Assembly (NCBI GenBank): GCA_934193095.1 | Contig: CAKPUX010000020.1 | Coordinates: 1-35,666, forward strand | Origin: an uncultured Dialister sp. | GTDB lineage: Bacteria; Bacillota; Negativicutes; Veillonellales; Dialisteraceae | Direction of reading: 5' to 3' | DNA: 35,666 nucleotides | Part shown: positions 28,716-35,666 of the stretch, piece by piece | Position numbering within the stretch: position 1 is the stretch's first letter | Layout of the letters: every line of letters starts with the position of its first letter | Made by a program: the position numbers and the translations under genes | Notes under the pieces: model-generated | The model's database searches: none | What the model was told of the DNA's origin: nothing | Seen by the model: the letters and a program-made list of their open reading frames with translations, nothing else

Positions 28716-30124
28716 AACAGATACTGCTCCATGTGACAGAAGAGGAAAAGGTGCTTGCTGTCCTGGATGAGGGCGTGCTTTCGGATATTTCCATCGAAAA
28801 AGCAGAGGAAACGGATCTGGTGGGGCGCGTGTACAAGGGCGTCATCCGGAATGTCGTGCCTTCGATCAATGGGATGTTTGTCGATATCGGTATCGGCAAG
28901 AACGGATTCCTCCGCACGAAAGATATCCTGTCCAAAGAGCCGCATACCGAGGGAGCCTCTGTTCTCGTGCAGGTGGAGAAAGACAGCACCGAGACGAAAG
29001 GCCCGCTCTTGACGGAGAAGATTTCCTTCGCGGGAAAATATGCGGTGGCGCTCCTTGCAACGGACTATATCGGGATTTCCAAGAAGATACGCAGCGAAGA
29101 GAAACGTGCATCGCTTCGGGCTATGGCGCGCTCGATCTGTCCTTCCGGTATGGGAGCCATCGTGCGCACGGCAGCAGAAAAGGCAGAGACGGAGGAGCTT
29201 CGGCGCGATCTCTCTGCGCTTTCTGCCGTCGGAGAGATTGTCAGCCGCCGCTTCAAGGTGGAGAAGGCGCCCAAGCTCCTGTATCGCGACGGCGACCTCG
29301 CGGTGAAAAGTCTGCGTGACTACATGACGCCGGATGTCGAAAGTCTGATCACTGATGACAGGCCGACCTTTCAGCGCTTGAAGCAGCTGGCGGAAGGAGA
29401 GGGATTTCCGGCAGAAAAGATCCGCTGCTATGAAGGAAAGGAGCCGCTCTTTCATGCTTACCATGTCGATGAACAGATGAAAGCACTCTTCGACCGCGAA
29501 GTACCGCTCCCATCCGGCGGCTCGCTCGTCATCGACTACACGGAAGCACTGACTGCGATCGATGTGAATTCCGGCTCCTTCCGGGGAAATATGCCTCACG
29601 GGGAGCTGGCCTTTCTTCTGAATCAGTCCGCCGTGAAAGAGATCGCCCGCCAGATCCGCCTGCGCGGGATCGGCGGCATCATTCTCATTGATTTCATCGA
29701 TATGGAAAAGAAATCGCAGGAAGCCCGTCTGGTCGAGCTTTTGAAAGAAGAAGTACGGAAAGACCGTGTGAAGACTGTCGTCTGCGGCATGACTTCGCTG
29801 GGCCTTGTCGAGATGACGAGGAAACGTACCGTCCATCGCCTTTGGCAGAATTACTATGAGACCTGCCCGCTCTGTCACGGACAGGGCCGCATCCTTTCGG
29901 CAGAATCGGTGGCCCAGCAGATCATAGAGGATCTGGAGCGGCAGAAAAGCCGTGCGCCTTTCCGCAGTGGCATCCTCATCCGCTGCGAAAAAGAAGTGGC
30001 AGGGCTCCTTCAGGCGAAAGATATGCAGGAGCGTCTTCAGGCTATCGTTCATCATGATGTTATCGTCGAAGCCAATGGAGCCTTGATGAGAGAAGGATAC
30101 AGCATACTGGGGGATGGGGACTAG
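28712..30124 (+). CDS. rng: Ribonuclease G/E family endoribonuclease
   Basis: This single-strand-specific, AU-preferring endonuclease acts in rRNA maturation and mRNA decay. The 470-aa length fits RNase G without the long RNase E scaffold tail. An S1 domain opens it (GRVYKGVIRNVVPSINGMFVDIGIGKNGFL, about 30-60). The catalytic Mg ligands Asp284 in AIDVNSGS and Asp327 in ILIDFIDM keep the 43-residue spacing of E. coli RNase G, and the zinc-link pair is Cys385/Cys388 in CPLC. The ATG overlaps the preceding stop (ATGA), so translation is coupled; the in-frame ATG 15 bases earlier is less likely. rplU/rpmA, often next in Firmicutes, are absent. Confidence 0.95.
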   Translation: MKQILLHVTEEEKVLAVLDEGVLSDISIEKAEETDLVGRVYKGVIRNVVPSINGMFVDIGIGKNGFLRTKDILSKEPHTEGASVLVQVEKDSTETKGPLLTEKISFAGKYAVALLATDYIGISKKIRSEEKRASLRAMARSICPSGMGAIVRTAAEKAETEELRRDLSALSAVGEIVSRRFKVEKAPKLLYRDGDLAVKSLRDYMTPDVESLITDDRPTFQRLKQLAEGEGFPAEKIRCYEGKEPLFHAYHVDEQMKALFDREVPLPSGGSLVIDYTEALTAIDVNSGSFRGNMPHGELAFLLNQSAVKEIARQIRLRGIGGIILIDFIDMEKKSQEARLVELLKEEVRKDRVKTVVCGMTSLGLVEMTRKRTVHRLWQNYYETCPLCHGQGRILSAESVAQQIIEDLERQKSRAPFRSGILIRCEKEVAGLLQAKDMQERLQAIVHHDVIVEANGALMREGYSILGDGD

Positions 30125-30447
30125 TATTGTGTTTTCTGAATAACTGACATTTAAGTCGATTTTCGAATCAAGTTAGGAGTGAGAAGTTAGGAGTGAGGAG
30201 TGAAGGTGCGGCGCATAAAATTTGGAGGCGCCGAGGAGTTTTATTTAAATAGCGAACAAGCTGTTTTATATAATGAGGGATTGGGGCGCTATATGAATTT
30301 TGCACCCCTTCCAACACTTCTCACTTCTAACTAAGTCCAAAAGTTGACAAATCCAATACTTGTGACTGGTGGCTTTAGGAATACGCTGATTCTCCGATGG
30401 AGTCAGCGGTTCGCTGGCATTTGCCATCCCGTGAATGAAAGGAAAAT
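30125..30447. repeat. Gap after rng: inverted repeat, degraded E hairpin, MITE-end relic
   Basis: AGTTAGGAGTGAGAAGT (30171-30187) pairs with ACTTCTCACTTCTAACT (30316-30332). Between the arms lies a degraded E hairpin (gcggcgc / ggcgccg, about 30205-30230). At 30371-30408 a short palindrome (TTAGGAATACGCTGATTC...GAGTCAGCG) resembles the ends of the MITE family. TTGACA at 30345-30350 has no matching -10. No terminator for rng and no gene are seen. Confidence 0.55.
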
Positions 30448-30453
30448 TTGATA

Positions 30454-30777
30454 ATGATCGAAGATATTCACTCCGCCGCTGACATGGACCATCTCGTCGC
30501 GGAGAAAAAAGGCTATGTGCTTCTATGGCTTTGGGCGGCTTGGTGCCGTCCCTGCCAGGTCATGGCACCCGCTGTGCAGGCACTGGAAGAACGTTTTTCC
30601 GGGGAAATCCAAGTGGTGCGCATGGAAGTCGATGAGCATGAGGAACTTGCCGAAGGCTTTTCCCTCGTCGGCGTGCCGACCTTTATCCTGTATAAAGACG
30701 GCGAAGAAAAAGGCCGCATCGTTGGTTATCGCATGAAGGCAAAATTCTTCGAAGAAATCGAAGGCTTGATGAAGTAG
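30454..30777 (+). CDS. Thioredoxin family protein
   Basis: The 107-aa cytosolic protein has the thioredoxin fold: LLWLWAAWCRPCQVMAPAVQAL with Cys31/Cys34 and the cis-Pro loop GVPTFILYKDGEE (Pro75). The active site is WCRPC instead of the standard WCGPC; an Arg between the cysteines should change the redox potential. Residues Asp26/Lys57 of classic thioredoxin are replaced (Leu26 in WLWAAW). It could be reduced by the TrxB at 25703. AAAGGAAAA precedes the ATG at 30454; a TTG at 30448 is in frame. It appears monocistronic, with heptads and then a terminator downstream. Confidence 0.88.
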   Translation: MIEDIHSAADMDHLVAEKKGYVLLWLWAAWCRPCQVMAPAVQALEERFSGEIQVVRMEVDEHEELAEGFSLVGVPTFILYKDGEEKGRIVGYRMKAKFFEEIEGLMK

Positions 30778-30785
30778 GCTTGGGG

Positions 30786-30838
30786 TGACTAGTGACTAGT
30801 GACTAGTGACTGGTGACTAGTGATTGGTGACTGATGAC
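30786..30838. repeat. Heptanucleotide repeat, seven units
   Basis: TGACTAG x3, TGACTGG, TGACTAG, TGATTGG, TGACTGA and a partial TGAC follow the thioredoxin stop by 8 bases. A degraded H motif (ttccgggcatggcc) follows. Confidence 0.92.
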
Positions 30839-30879
30839 TTACATGCCGCTTCCGGGCATGGCCCGTGCTTATTCACCCG

Positions 30880-30910
30880 ATACGCTTGAAATTTTCAAGC
30901 GTATTTTTTA
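30880..30910 (+). terminator. Terminator downstream of the thioredoxin gene
   Basis: ATACGCTTGAAA and TTTCAAGCGTAT are a perfect 12-bp stem followed by T6, 100 bases past the stop and beyond the heptads. The repeats are therefore transcribed as part of the 3' UTR. Confidence 0.88.
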
Positions 30911-30922
30911 TTTCATTTTTTC

Positions 30923-30952
30923 TATACAACGCCTGCCTTTTCATGCTATAAT
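30923..30952 (+). promoter_or_regulatory. Promoter of the adenosine/adenine deaminase transcript
   Basis: TATAAT (30947-30952) with a weak TATACA (30923-30928) 18 bases upstream. It starts a leader of about 170 bases. Confidence 0.5.
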
Positions 30953-30976
30953 GACATCGTAAAATGATACATGCAA

Positions 30977-31085
30977 AGAGACCTGTCTCTGTGTGAATGA
31001 ATTTCTCGACAAGTGAAAGCTTAGCGAGCTGAAACGCCAGTGTTTGTTATGGCGCATGATTCATCCATGCGGAGGCAGGTTTTTT
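30977..31085 (+). ncRNA. Candidate structured 5' leader (riboswitch-like), class unknown
   Basis: ACCTGTCTC (30981-30989) can pair with GAGGCAGGT (31072-31080; one G-U), and this distal strand runs into six T residues (31080-31085), like a terminator. The same 5' strand can instead form the local hairpin AGAGA-CCTG-TCTCT (30977-30990), so the two states exclude each other. Inside are hairpins CTCG..AAG/CTT..CGAG (31005-31028), CGCCA/TGGCG (31035-31054) and CATG/CATG (31055-31069). It matches no purine, PRPP, ZTP, THF, TPP or SAM consensus that I know. Function is inferred only. Confidence 0.45.
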
Positions 31086-31128
31086 GATGGTATCGATCAA
31101 AAGCTGTTTTTGCTGAGGAGGAATCATC

Positions 31129-32145
31129 ATGGCAAACGAAGTGACTATGGAATTTGTACAGGGTATGCCGAAGGCAGAGCTGCACCTGCATATCGAAGGA
31201 AGTCTGGAACCGGAGCTGAAGCTCGCGCTCGCCCAGAAGAACCATGTGGATATCGGACAGTCCACCATCGAAGAAGTCAGAAAGTCCTACCAGTATGACG
31301 ATCTGGCGTCTTTCCTCGCGGTGTACTATCCTGCGATGAACGTACTTCAGACGGAAGACGATTTCTACGACCTGGCGATGGCCTATCTGAAACATGCGAA
31401 GGAAGAAAATGTCCGTCATGTAGAAATTTTCTTCGACCCGCAGGCACACACCAGCCGCGGCATCGCATTTGAAACTTTCATCAAAGGTCTCTACCGTGCG
31501 ACGGTCGATGCGCGTGCGATGAACATTGATGCTCGTCTCATCATGTGCTTCCTGCGCGACCTCTCCAGAGAGTCTGCCAGAAAGACGCTCGAAGAAGCCC
31601 TGCCGTACAAGGATATGTTCATCGGTGTCGGTCTCGACTCGGATGAGCACAACAATCCTCCGATGAAATTCTTCCCTGTCTTCGTCGAAGCGGAAAAGGC
31701 CGGACTGCGTCTCACGGCTCATGCGGATATCGACCAGAAGGACTCCATTGAGCATATCCGTGACCTTTTGGAAGTCATCGGCGTAGAACGTATCGATCAC
31801 GGCACGAACATTGTCGAAGATCCGGATCTCGTTGACTATGCCGTGAAGCATCAGATCGGCTTCACCTCCTGCCCGCTGTCGAATTCCTTCGTTCGTCCGG
31901 AAATGAAGGGCCCAGAAATCAAAGAGCTCCTCGAAAAGGGGGCGAAGATCTGCATCAATTCGGATGACCCGGCATACTTCGGCGGCTATATCAGCAAGAA
32001 CTACTATGAGCTGGCCCGCCAGTTTGACCTCACCAAAGAACAGGTCGTTCAGCTTGCCAGAAATTCCTTCGAAGCCAGCTGGATCAGCGAAGAGCAGAAG
32101 GCGATCTACATCGCTGAGCTCGAAGAATACGCGAGAACGCATTAA
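31129..32145 (+). CDS. Adenosine/adenine deaminase family protein with altered HAGE motif
   Basis: The 338-aa metal-dependent amidohydrolase belongs to the adenosine deaminase family. Metal-site motifs are present: LHLHIEGSLE (His19, His21), ERIDHGTNIVEDPDL, CPLSNSF and INSDDPAYFGGYI (Asp279-Asp280). The blocks GLDSDEHNNPP and SDDPAYFGGYI resemble bacterial adenine deaminases of the PA0148/Aah1 type more than classic Add. The catalytic block usually reading HAGE(EG) is HADIDQKDS here (His198, Asp200), so the Glu that protonates the purine ring is missing or replaced. Substrate (adenosine, adenine or another 6-aminopurine) is thus uncertain. GAGGAGG precedes the ATG. A purine permease and an AdeC-like gene follow. 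Confidence 0.88.
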   Translation: MANEVTMEFVQGMPKAELHLHIEGSLEPELKLALAQKNHVDIGQSTIEEVRKSYQYDDLASFLAVYYPAMNVLQTEDDFYDLAMAYLKHAKEENVRHVEIFFDPQAHTSRGIAFETFIKGLYRATVDARAMNIDARLIMCFLRDLSRESARKTLEEALPYKDMFIGVGLDSDEHNNPPMKFFPVFVEAEKAGLRLTAHADIDQKDSIEHIRDLLEVIGVERIDHGTNIVEDPDLVDYAVKHQIGFTSCPLSNSFVRPEMKGPEIKELLEKGAKICINSDDPAYFGGYISKNYYELARQFDLTKEQVVQLARNSFEASWISEEQKAIYIAELEEYARTH

Positions 32146-32462
32146 GGGTTAGCCCATGGGGACGTGCCGTCCTTAGATTACGTATGAAAGCTTTGCTCGA
32201 ATGAGGAATTAGGAATGAGGAATTAGGAATGGTGGTGCGGCGCAAAAAAATAATGAAGCGCCGCGGAGTATAAATAGGGCGATGCCCGAAGGTCTGCAAA
32301 TAACAGGCTTCCCGTTTGAGCATTTCCTGACATCGTTCATTTGACCGCGAATGACAAAGATTTCTCGCTTGCGCTCGAAATGACGGTACGAGAGAATGAC
32401 CAGTCACTAGTCACTCCTAATGCCTAATCCCTAGCTACAAATCCCTGCGTTTCCCTGACCCC
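32146..32462. repeat. Intergenic mosaic G-D-E-H-F(half)-A before the purine permease
   Basis: A reversed G core starts at the add-type gene's stop (gggttagcccatgggg, 32146-32161), followed by D (aggaattaggaatg, 32198-32230), an E hairpin (32237-32243 / 32258-32264), H (gggcgatgcccgaagg, 32278-32293), a right-half F element (about 32341-32385) and heptads (32400-32437). This is the complete reverse of the A-F-H-E-D-G order. Confidence 0.85.
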
Positions 32463-32502
32463 ACTCCCCATTACATTACCAAGAGAGGTTGATTCATCCA
32501 AA

Positions 32503-33840
32503 ATGTCTGATACTACATCTCACGGTCTGCTGGACCGGCTGTTTCATCTGACCGAGAACAAGACGACGGTCAAGAGAGAATGCCTGGCCGGACTCACGAC
32601 CTTTGTCTCAATGGCTTATATTTTATTTGTGAATCCCCAGATCCTGGGGGATGCCGGGATGGACGCAGGGGCGGTCTTCACGGCTACGGCGCTTTCTGCG
32701 ATTTTTGGCTGCCTTCTCATGGGATTCCTTGCGAATTACCCGATTTCCATCGCGCCGGGGCTTGGCGACAATGCTTTCTTTACCTACTCCGTCGTTCTTG
32801 CCATGGGGATGCCATGGCAGCAGGCGATGGCAGGGGTCTTCATTGCCTCCATCCTTTTTACTGTCGTTTCCATTTTCAGGATTCGTGAAATCATCATTGA
32901 TGCGATCCCGCAGGATCTGAAATATGCGATGGCAGCCGGTATCGGTATTTTCATTTCCTTTGTCGGCCTGCAGGGCGGCGGCATCGTCATCGCCGATCCG
33001 GCATCCATCATCTCCATTGGTTCCTTCAAAGTGCCGACGACATGGCTCACCATCTTTGGGACCCTTGTGACTGCGCTCCTGATGGCGAGAAAAATCCCCG
33101 GTTCCATTTTCTACGGCATCGTCATCACCGCTGTTGCGGGTCTTGCGACAGGCGTCATTGCACCGCCGGACAGCATCATTTCCATGGCGCCGTCTCTTGC
33201 ACCGACCTTCGGCGTCGGCGTGACGCATATGGGAGCGATCCTGACGGATCCTACCATGTGGGCCGTCGTCGTCATCTTCTTCCTGGTCGCTTTCTTTGAT
33301 ACCGCAGGCACGCTCATCGGCCTCGCGCAGCAGGCGGGCTTCATGCACAATGGCAAGATGCCGCGCATCGGCCGCGCGCTCATGGCAGACTCTCTCTCCA
33401 TGCTTGCCGGCGCTGTCATGGGGACGACCCCGACGGCAGCGTATGTCGAAGCCTCTGCCGGTATCGCGATGGGGGCGCGCACGGGCCTCACAGCGGTCGT
33501 TGTCGCGATTCTTTTCGGCGTCAGCATGATCTTCTCGCCGCTCCTTGCCGTCGTCACGGCGAATGTCACGGCTCCGGCGCTCATCGTCGTCGGCGTCCTT
33601 ATGGCATCCGCTCTGAAGGAAATCCGCTGGGATGAATTCGAGATCGCGCTCCCGTCCTTCCTGGTCGTCATCGGCATGCCGCTCACTTTCAACATTTCCT
33701 ATGGCATCGCCTTCGGCTTCATTTTCTATCCGCTCGTCATGATTGCCGCTGGTCGAAGAAAAGAACTGAACTGGATCATCTGGCTCATGTTCTTCCTTTT
33801 CCTCCTCCTGCTTGCGACACTGACGATGCTGAAATTTTAA
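32503..33840 (+). CDS. Purine permease, AzgA/NCS2 type (PbuG/GhxP-like)
   Basis: The 445-aa proton-coupled transporter of the AzgA-like nucleobase family (COG2252) takes up adenine, guanine or hypoxanthine. Signatures: an N-terminal LTENKTTVKRECLAGLTTFVSMAYILFVNPQIL, GLGDNAFFTY in TM3 (usual GMGLNAYFAY), FFDTAGTLIGLA in TM8 and GTTPTAAYVEASAGIAMGARTGLTAVV in TM10, all near-diagnostic. About 12-14 membrane segments are visible. The AGAGAGG site lies 14 bases before the ATG, longer than usual. Flanked by two purine deaminase-type genes, it fits an adenine-uptake role, but hypoxanthine/guanine is equally possible. Confidence 0.92.
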   Translation: MSDTTSHGLLDRLFHLTENKTTVKRECLAGLTTFVSMAYILFVNPQILGDAGMDAGAVFTATALSAIFGCLLMGFLANYPISIAPGLGDNAFFTYSVVLAMGMPWQQAMAGVFIASILFTVVSIFRIREIIIDAIPQDLKYAMAAGIGIFISFVGLQGGGIVIADPASIISIGSFKVPTTWLTIFGTLVTALLMARKIPGSIFYGIVITAVAGLATGVIAPPDSIISMAPSLAPTFGVGVTHMGAILTDPTMWAVVVIFFLVAFFDTAGTLIGLAQQAGFMHNGKMPRIGRALMADSLSMLAGAVMGTTPTAAYVEASAGIAMGARTGLTAVVVAILFGVSMIFSPLLAVVTANVTAPALIVVGVLMASALKEIRWDEFEIALPSFLVVIGMPLTFNISYGIAFGFIFYPLVMIAAGRRKELNWIIWLMFFLFLLLLATLTMLKF

Positions 33841-33841
33841 G

Positions 33842-34020
33842 GGACTGGTGGCTGGTGGCTGGTGACTAGGGATTAGGGACTTGATGTCTGTCAGTCTCTT
33901 AGTCTCTCAGTCTATAGTAACCTTCTGGCATCGCCCTATATATTTGCGGCGTAGCCGCCACCTTCCCATCAGAACCCGTTGAACCCGTTGAACCCGTTGA
34001 ACCTGTTGAACCTGTTCAAC
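33842..34020. repeat. Intergenic mosaic A-H-C-B before ade
   Basis: Heptads (GGTGGC/GGTGACTAGGGATTAG type, 33845-33878), a serine-like run of agtctctcagtctat, H (cttctggcatcgccc), C (TTGCGGCGTAGCCGCC) and five GAACCCGTT/GAACCTGTT nonamers (33972-34017). The nonamers end 17 bases before the ade ribosome binding site. Confidence 0.85.
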
Positions 34021-34045
34021 TTATGTTTTTACAAAGGAGAATCAT

Positions 34046-35666
34046 ATGCTGACTAGAGAATTGCTCGCTTCCTACATTGACGCCGGCGCTGGCCGCATCA
34101 AAGCGGACATGGCGGTCATGGGTGGTACCCTGATCAATGTCAATACCGGTGAATATTATCAGGCCGATGTGGCCATTTACAAAGGCAAGATCACCGCGGT
34201 AGAGAAGGATATTTCCGACTACATCGACGAACACACGAAGATCATCGATGCGAAGGGAAAGTACCTCGCTCCGGGGCTCATCGACTGCCACGTCCATGTC
34301 GAATGCAGCAAGATGAGCATGACCCGCTTCGCAGAAGCTGTCGTGCCGCATGGCACCACGAGCATCGTCAGCGGACTTGACGAATACATTTCCGTCATCG
34401 GTGTCGATGGGCTCGAAGATATTTTCAAGGAAATCGATGCCTCCCCGCTGAAGGTTTTCTGGGCGCTTCCATACAAGACGCCCTACACCATCCCGAAGTC
34501 CACCATCGCGTACAATGTCACGGCAAAAGACCATGAGAAATATCATCAGGACTCCCGCTGCTACGGCATCTGGGAGCTCGTCCGCGAAGCCGTCATGACC
34601 AAGGACCAGGATACGCTGGATGCCATCGTCGAAGCACAGAAGCGCCACCGTCCGATCTTCGGCTGCAGCCCGCTCGCTCGCGGCAAAAACCTGAACGAAT
34701 ACCTCATGAGCGGCGTCCGTGTCGACCATGAAAGCTACGACCATGAAGAATTCCTGGAAAAGGCTAGAAAAGGCGTCCACACCATCATCCGTGAATCCGC
34801 CGTCACCAAATTCCTGAATGAAAACGTTCGCGCCATCACCGAATGCTGCCCGGGCATGGCGCGTCACACCAGCTTCTGCTCCGATGACGTCCACGCACGC
34901 GGCATCCTCGCGCACGGTCACATCGATCACATCGTCCGTCTGGCTATCAAGGCCGGTGTCGCACCGATGACCGCCATCCAGATGGGTACCATCAATGCAG
35001 CCGAAGCCTACCAGATCGATGACCACGTCGGATCCATTGCGCCAGGCAAAGACGCCGATATCCTCCTCGTCGACCAGCCAGGCACTTTTGAGGTCGAGAC
35101 CGTCATCAGCAAAGGCCAGCTCATCACGGAACATGGAGAGAACCGTTTCGATTACCGGATCCCGGCGCGCCAGAGAGCCCTCACCGATACCGTGAAGCAT
35201 GCGCTTCTCACCGCGGATGATTTCGCCACCCATGTGAATATCGAGGAAGGCACCGCTCTTGTCGAGACCATTCACAGCGTGGGCCCCTTCATGAGAAAGA
35301 GAAGAGATGTCGAGCTGGACGTGAAAGACGGCATCGTATGTCCGAGCGCAGAAAAAGACGTTGCCATGGTCTCCGTCATCGAGCGCTACGGCATCCACGG
35401 TCATATGTCGAAGGGCTTCATCTCCGGATGGTCCTTCAATAAAGGCGCCATCGCGACCACCGCATCTCCGGATGACAACAACCTCATCGTAGCCGGTGCG
35501 AGCCGCGAAGACATGGCACTCGCTGCGAATACCCTGATCGGTCAGGGCGGCGGGCAGGTCGTCGTCATCGATGGCAAGATCATCTCCTTCCTTCCGCTCC
35601 CGATCGCAGGCATCGCATCCGACCTTGCGCCGGAAGAACTGGCGAAGAAGGAAATCGAGCTCGAGG
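34046..35666 (+). CDS. ade: Adenine deaminase (AdeC-like), partial, divergent
   Basis: The frame stays open for 540 codons to the window edge, so the 3' end is missing. AdeC hydrolyses adenine to hypoxanthine and ammonia. The metal-binding start is GLIDCHVHVECS (His82, His84), followed by VPHGTTSIVSG, GCSPLARGKNLNEYLMSGVRVDHES, RESAVTKFL, FCSDDVHARGILAHGHIDHIVRLAIKAG and IAPGKDADILLVD, the usual AdeC sequence of blocks. The C-terminal domain shows HGHMSKGFISGWSFNKGAIATTASPDDNNLIVAG. Where AdeC normally has a DPHEIANV-type block, this protein has GLDEYISVIG (110-119), and ESS is ECS. It may therefore be a subfamily with a different substrate. AAGGAG lies 6 bases before the ATG. Confidence 0.88.
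   Translation, partial: MLTRELLASYIDAGAGRIKADMAVMGGTLINVNTGEYYQADVAIYKGKITAVEKDISDYIDEHTKIIDAKGKYLAPGLIDCHVHVECSKMSMTRFAEAVVPHGTTSIVSGLDEYISVIGVDGLEDIFKEIDASPLKVFWALPYKTPYTIPKSTIAYNVTAKDHEKYHQDSRCYGIWELVREAVMTKDQDTLDAIVEAQKRHRPIFGCSPLARGKNLNEYLMSGVRVDHESYDHEEFLEKARKGVHTIIRESAVTKFLNENVRAITECCPGMARHTSFCSDDVHARGILAHGHIDHIVRLAIKAGVAPMTAIQMGTINAAEAYQIDDHVGSIAPGKDADILLVDQPGTFEVETVISKGQLITEHGENRFDYRIPARQRALTDTVKHALLTADDFATHVNIEEGTALVETIHSVGPFMRKRRDVELDVKDGIVCPSAEKDVAMVSVIERYGIHGHMSKGFISGWSFNKGAIATTASPDDNNLIVAGASREDMALAANTLIGQGGGQVVVIDGKIISFLPLPIAGIASDLAPEELAKKEIELE

Noticed and set aside
30371..30412. Fourth MITE copy near the thioredoxin gene
   Set aside because: Only a short palindrome (ACGCTGATTC...GAGTCAGCG) is similar; the GGGAAAC ends and TA borders are not preserved, so it is at best a relic.
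30977..31085. Known purine riboswitch before the deaminase gene
   Set aside because: The conserved purine-riboswitch junction and loop sequences are absent, so I list it only as an unclassified candidate.
34016..35404. 462-codon antisense frame opposite ade, and 545-codon antisense frame at 28418-30055 opposite rng
   Set aside because: Both are complements of well-supported genes and have no ribosome binding site or recognisable motif.

Overview
This window looks chromosomal and probably comes from a diderm Firmicute of the class Negativicutes (Veillonellales, Dialister/Megasphaera-like); the genus is a guess. Firmicute traits are the T-box leader before valS, type III pantothenate kinase, AzlCD and AGGAGG-type ribosome binding sites. 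Outer-membrane traits are an RND efflux pump and the heptose adenylyltransferase RfaE2 of LPS synthesis. There are 27 supported genes (26 CDS and one tRNA-Glu). All are on the plus strand except a DUF4127 gene at the left edge and azlCD.

Layout: DUF4127 protein (minus), small hypothetical, lepB, YhcH-family protein (0.1-4.8 kb); RND adaptor and RND pump (5.5-9.9 kb); SGNH hydrolase and rfaE2, then an MFS exporter (10.2-12.6 kb); T-box, valS, folC (13.2-17.6 kb); orphan citC, birA, bioY, coaX (18.2-22.7 kb); tRNA-Glu(CUC); azlCD (minus); mscS, trxB, nth (24.5-27.4 kb); a DUF2344 protein overlapping RNase G (28.0-30.1 kb); a thioredoxin; and a purine block of an adenosine/adenine-deaminase-type enzyme, an AzgA-type permease and a divergent AdeC that runs off the right edge. 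The purine genes suggest uptake of adenine or hypoxanthine followed by deamination. BirA plus the BioY transporter component suggest biotin scavenging. TrxB and thioredoxin form a redox pair, although their genes lie 4 kb apart.

The most unusual content lies between the genes. Most transcription-unit boundaries carry mosaics of a few repeat modules in a nearly fixed order or its reverse complement: A, heptanucleotide tandem repeats (TGACTAG / TCCCTAA type); F, a 147-159 bp element with inverted ends of the CGTCATTTCGAG type; H, a short GGGCATCGCC motif; E or C, GC-rich hairpins (GCGGCGC...GCGCCGC, or GCGGCGAAGCCGCC); B or D, GAACC-type 7/9-mer repeats or TTCCTAATTTCTCATTC-type stretches; and G, a ~60 bp palindromic element bounded by GCTTTCAAAC/GTTTGAAAGC. 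The modules are absent inside operons. In at least two genes the heptads supply the stop codon. A separate TA-flanked ~165 bp MITE-like family has two full copies in opposite orientation and one 49 bp derivative. The leader of the adenosine/adenine deaminase gene (30977-31085) has a riboswitch-like arrangement of competing helices and a T tract and matches no RNA class I recognise.

All assignments come from reading the sequence and motifs by eye; no database search was run.
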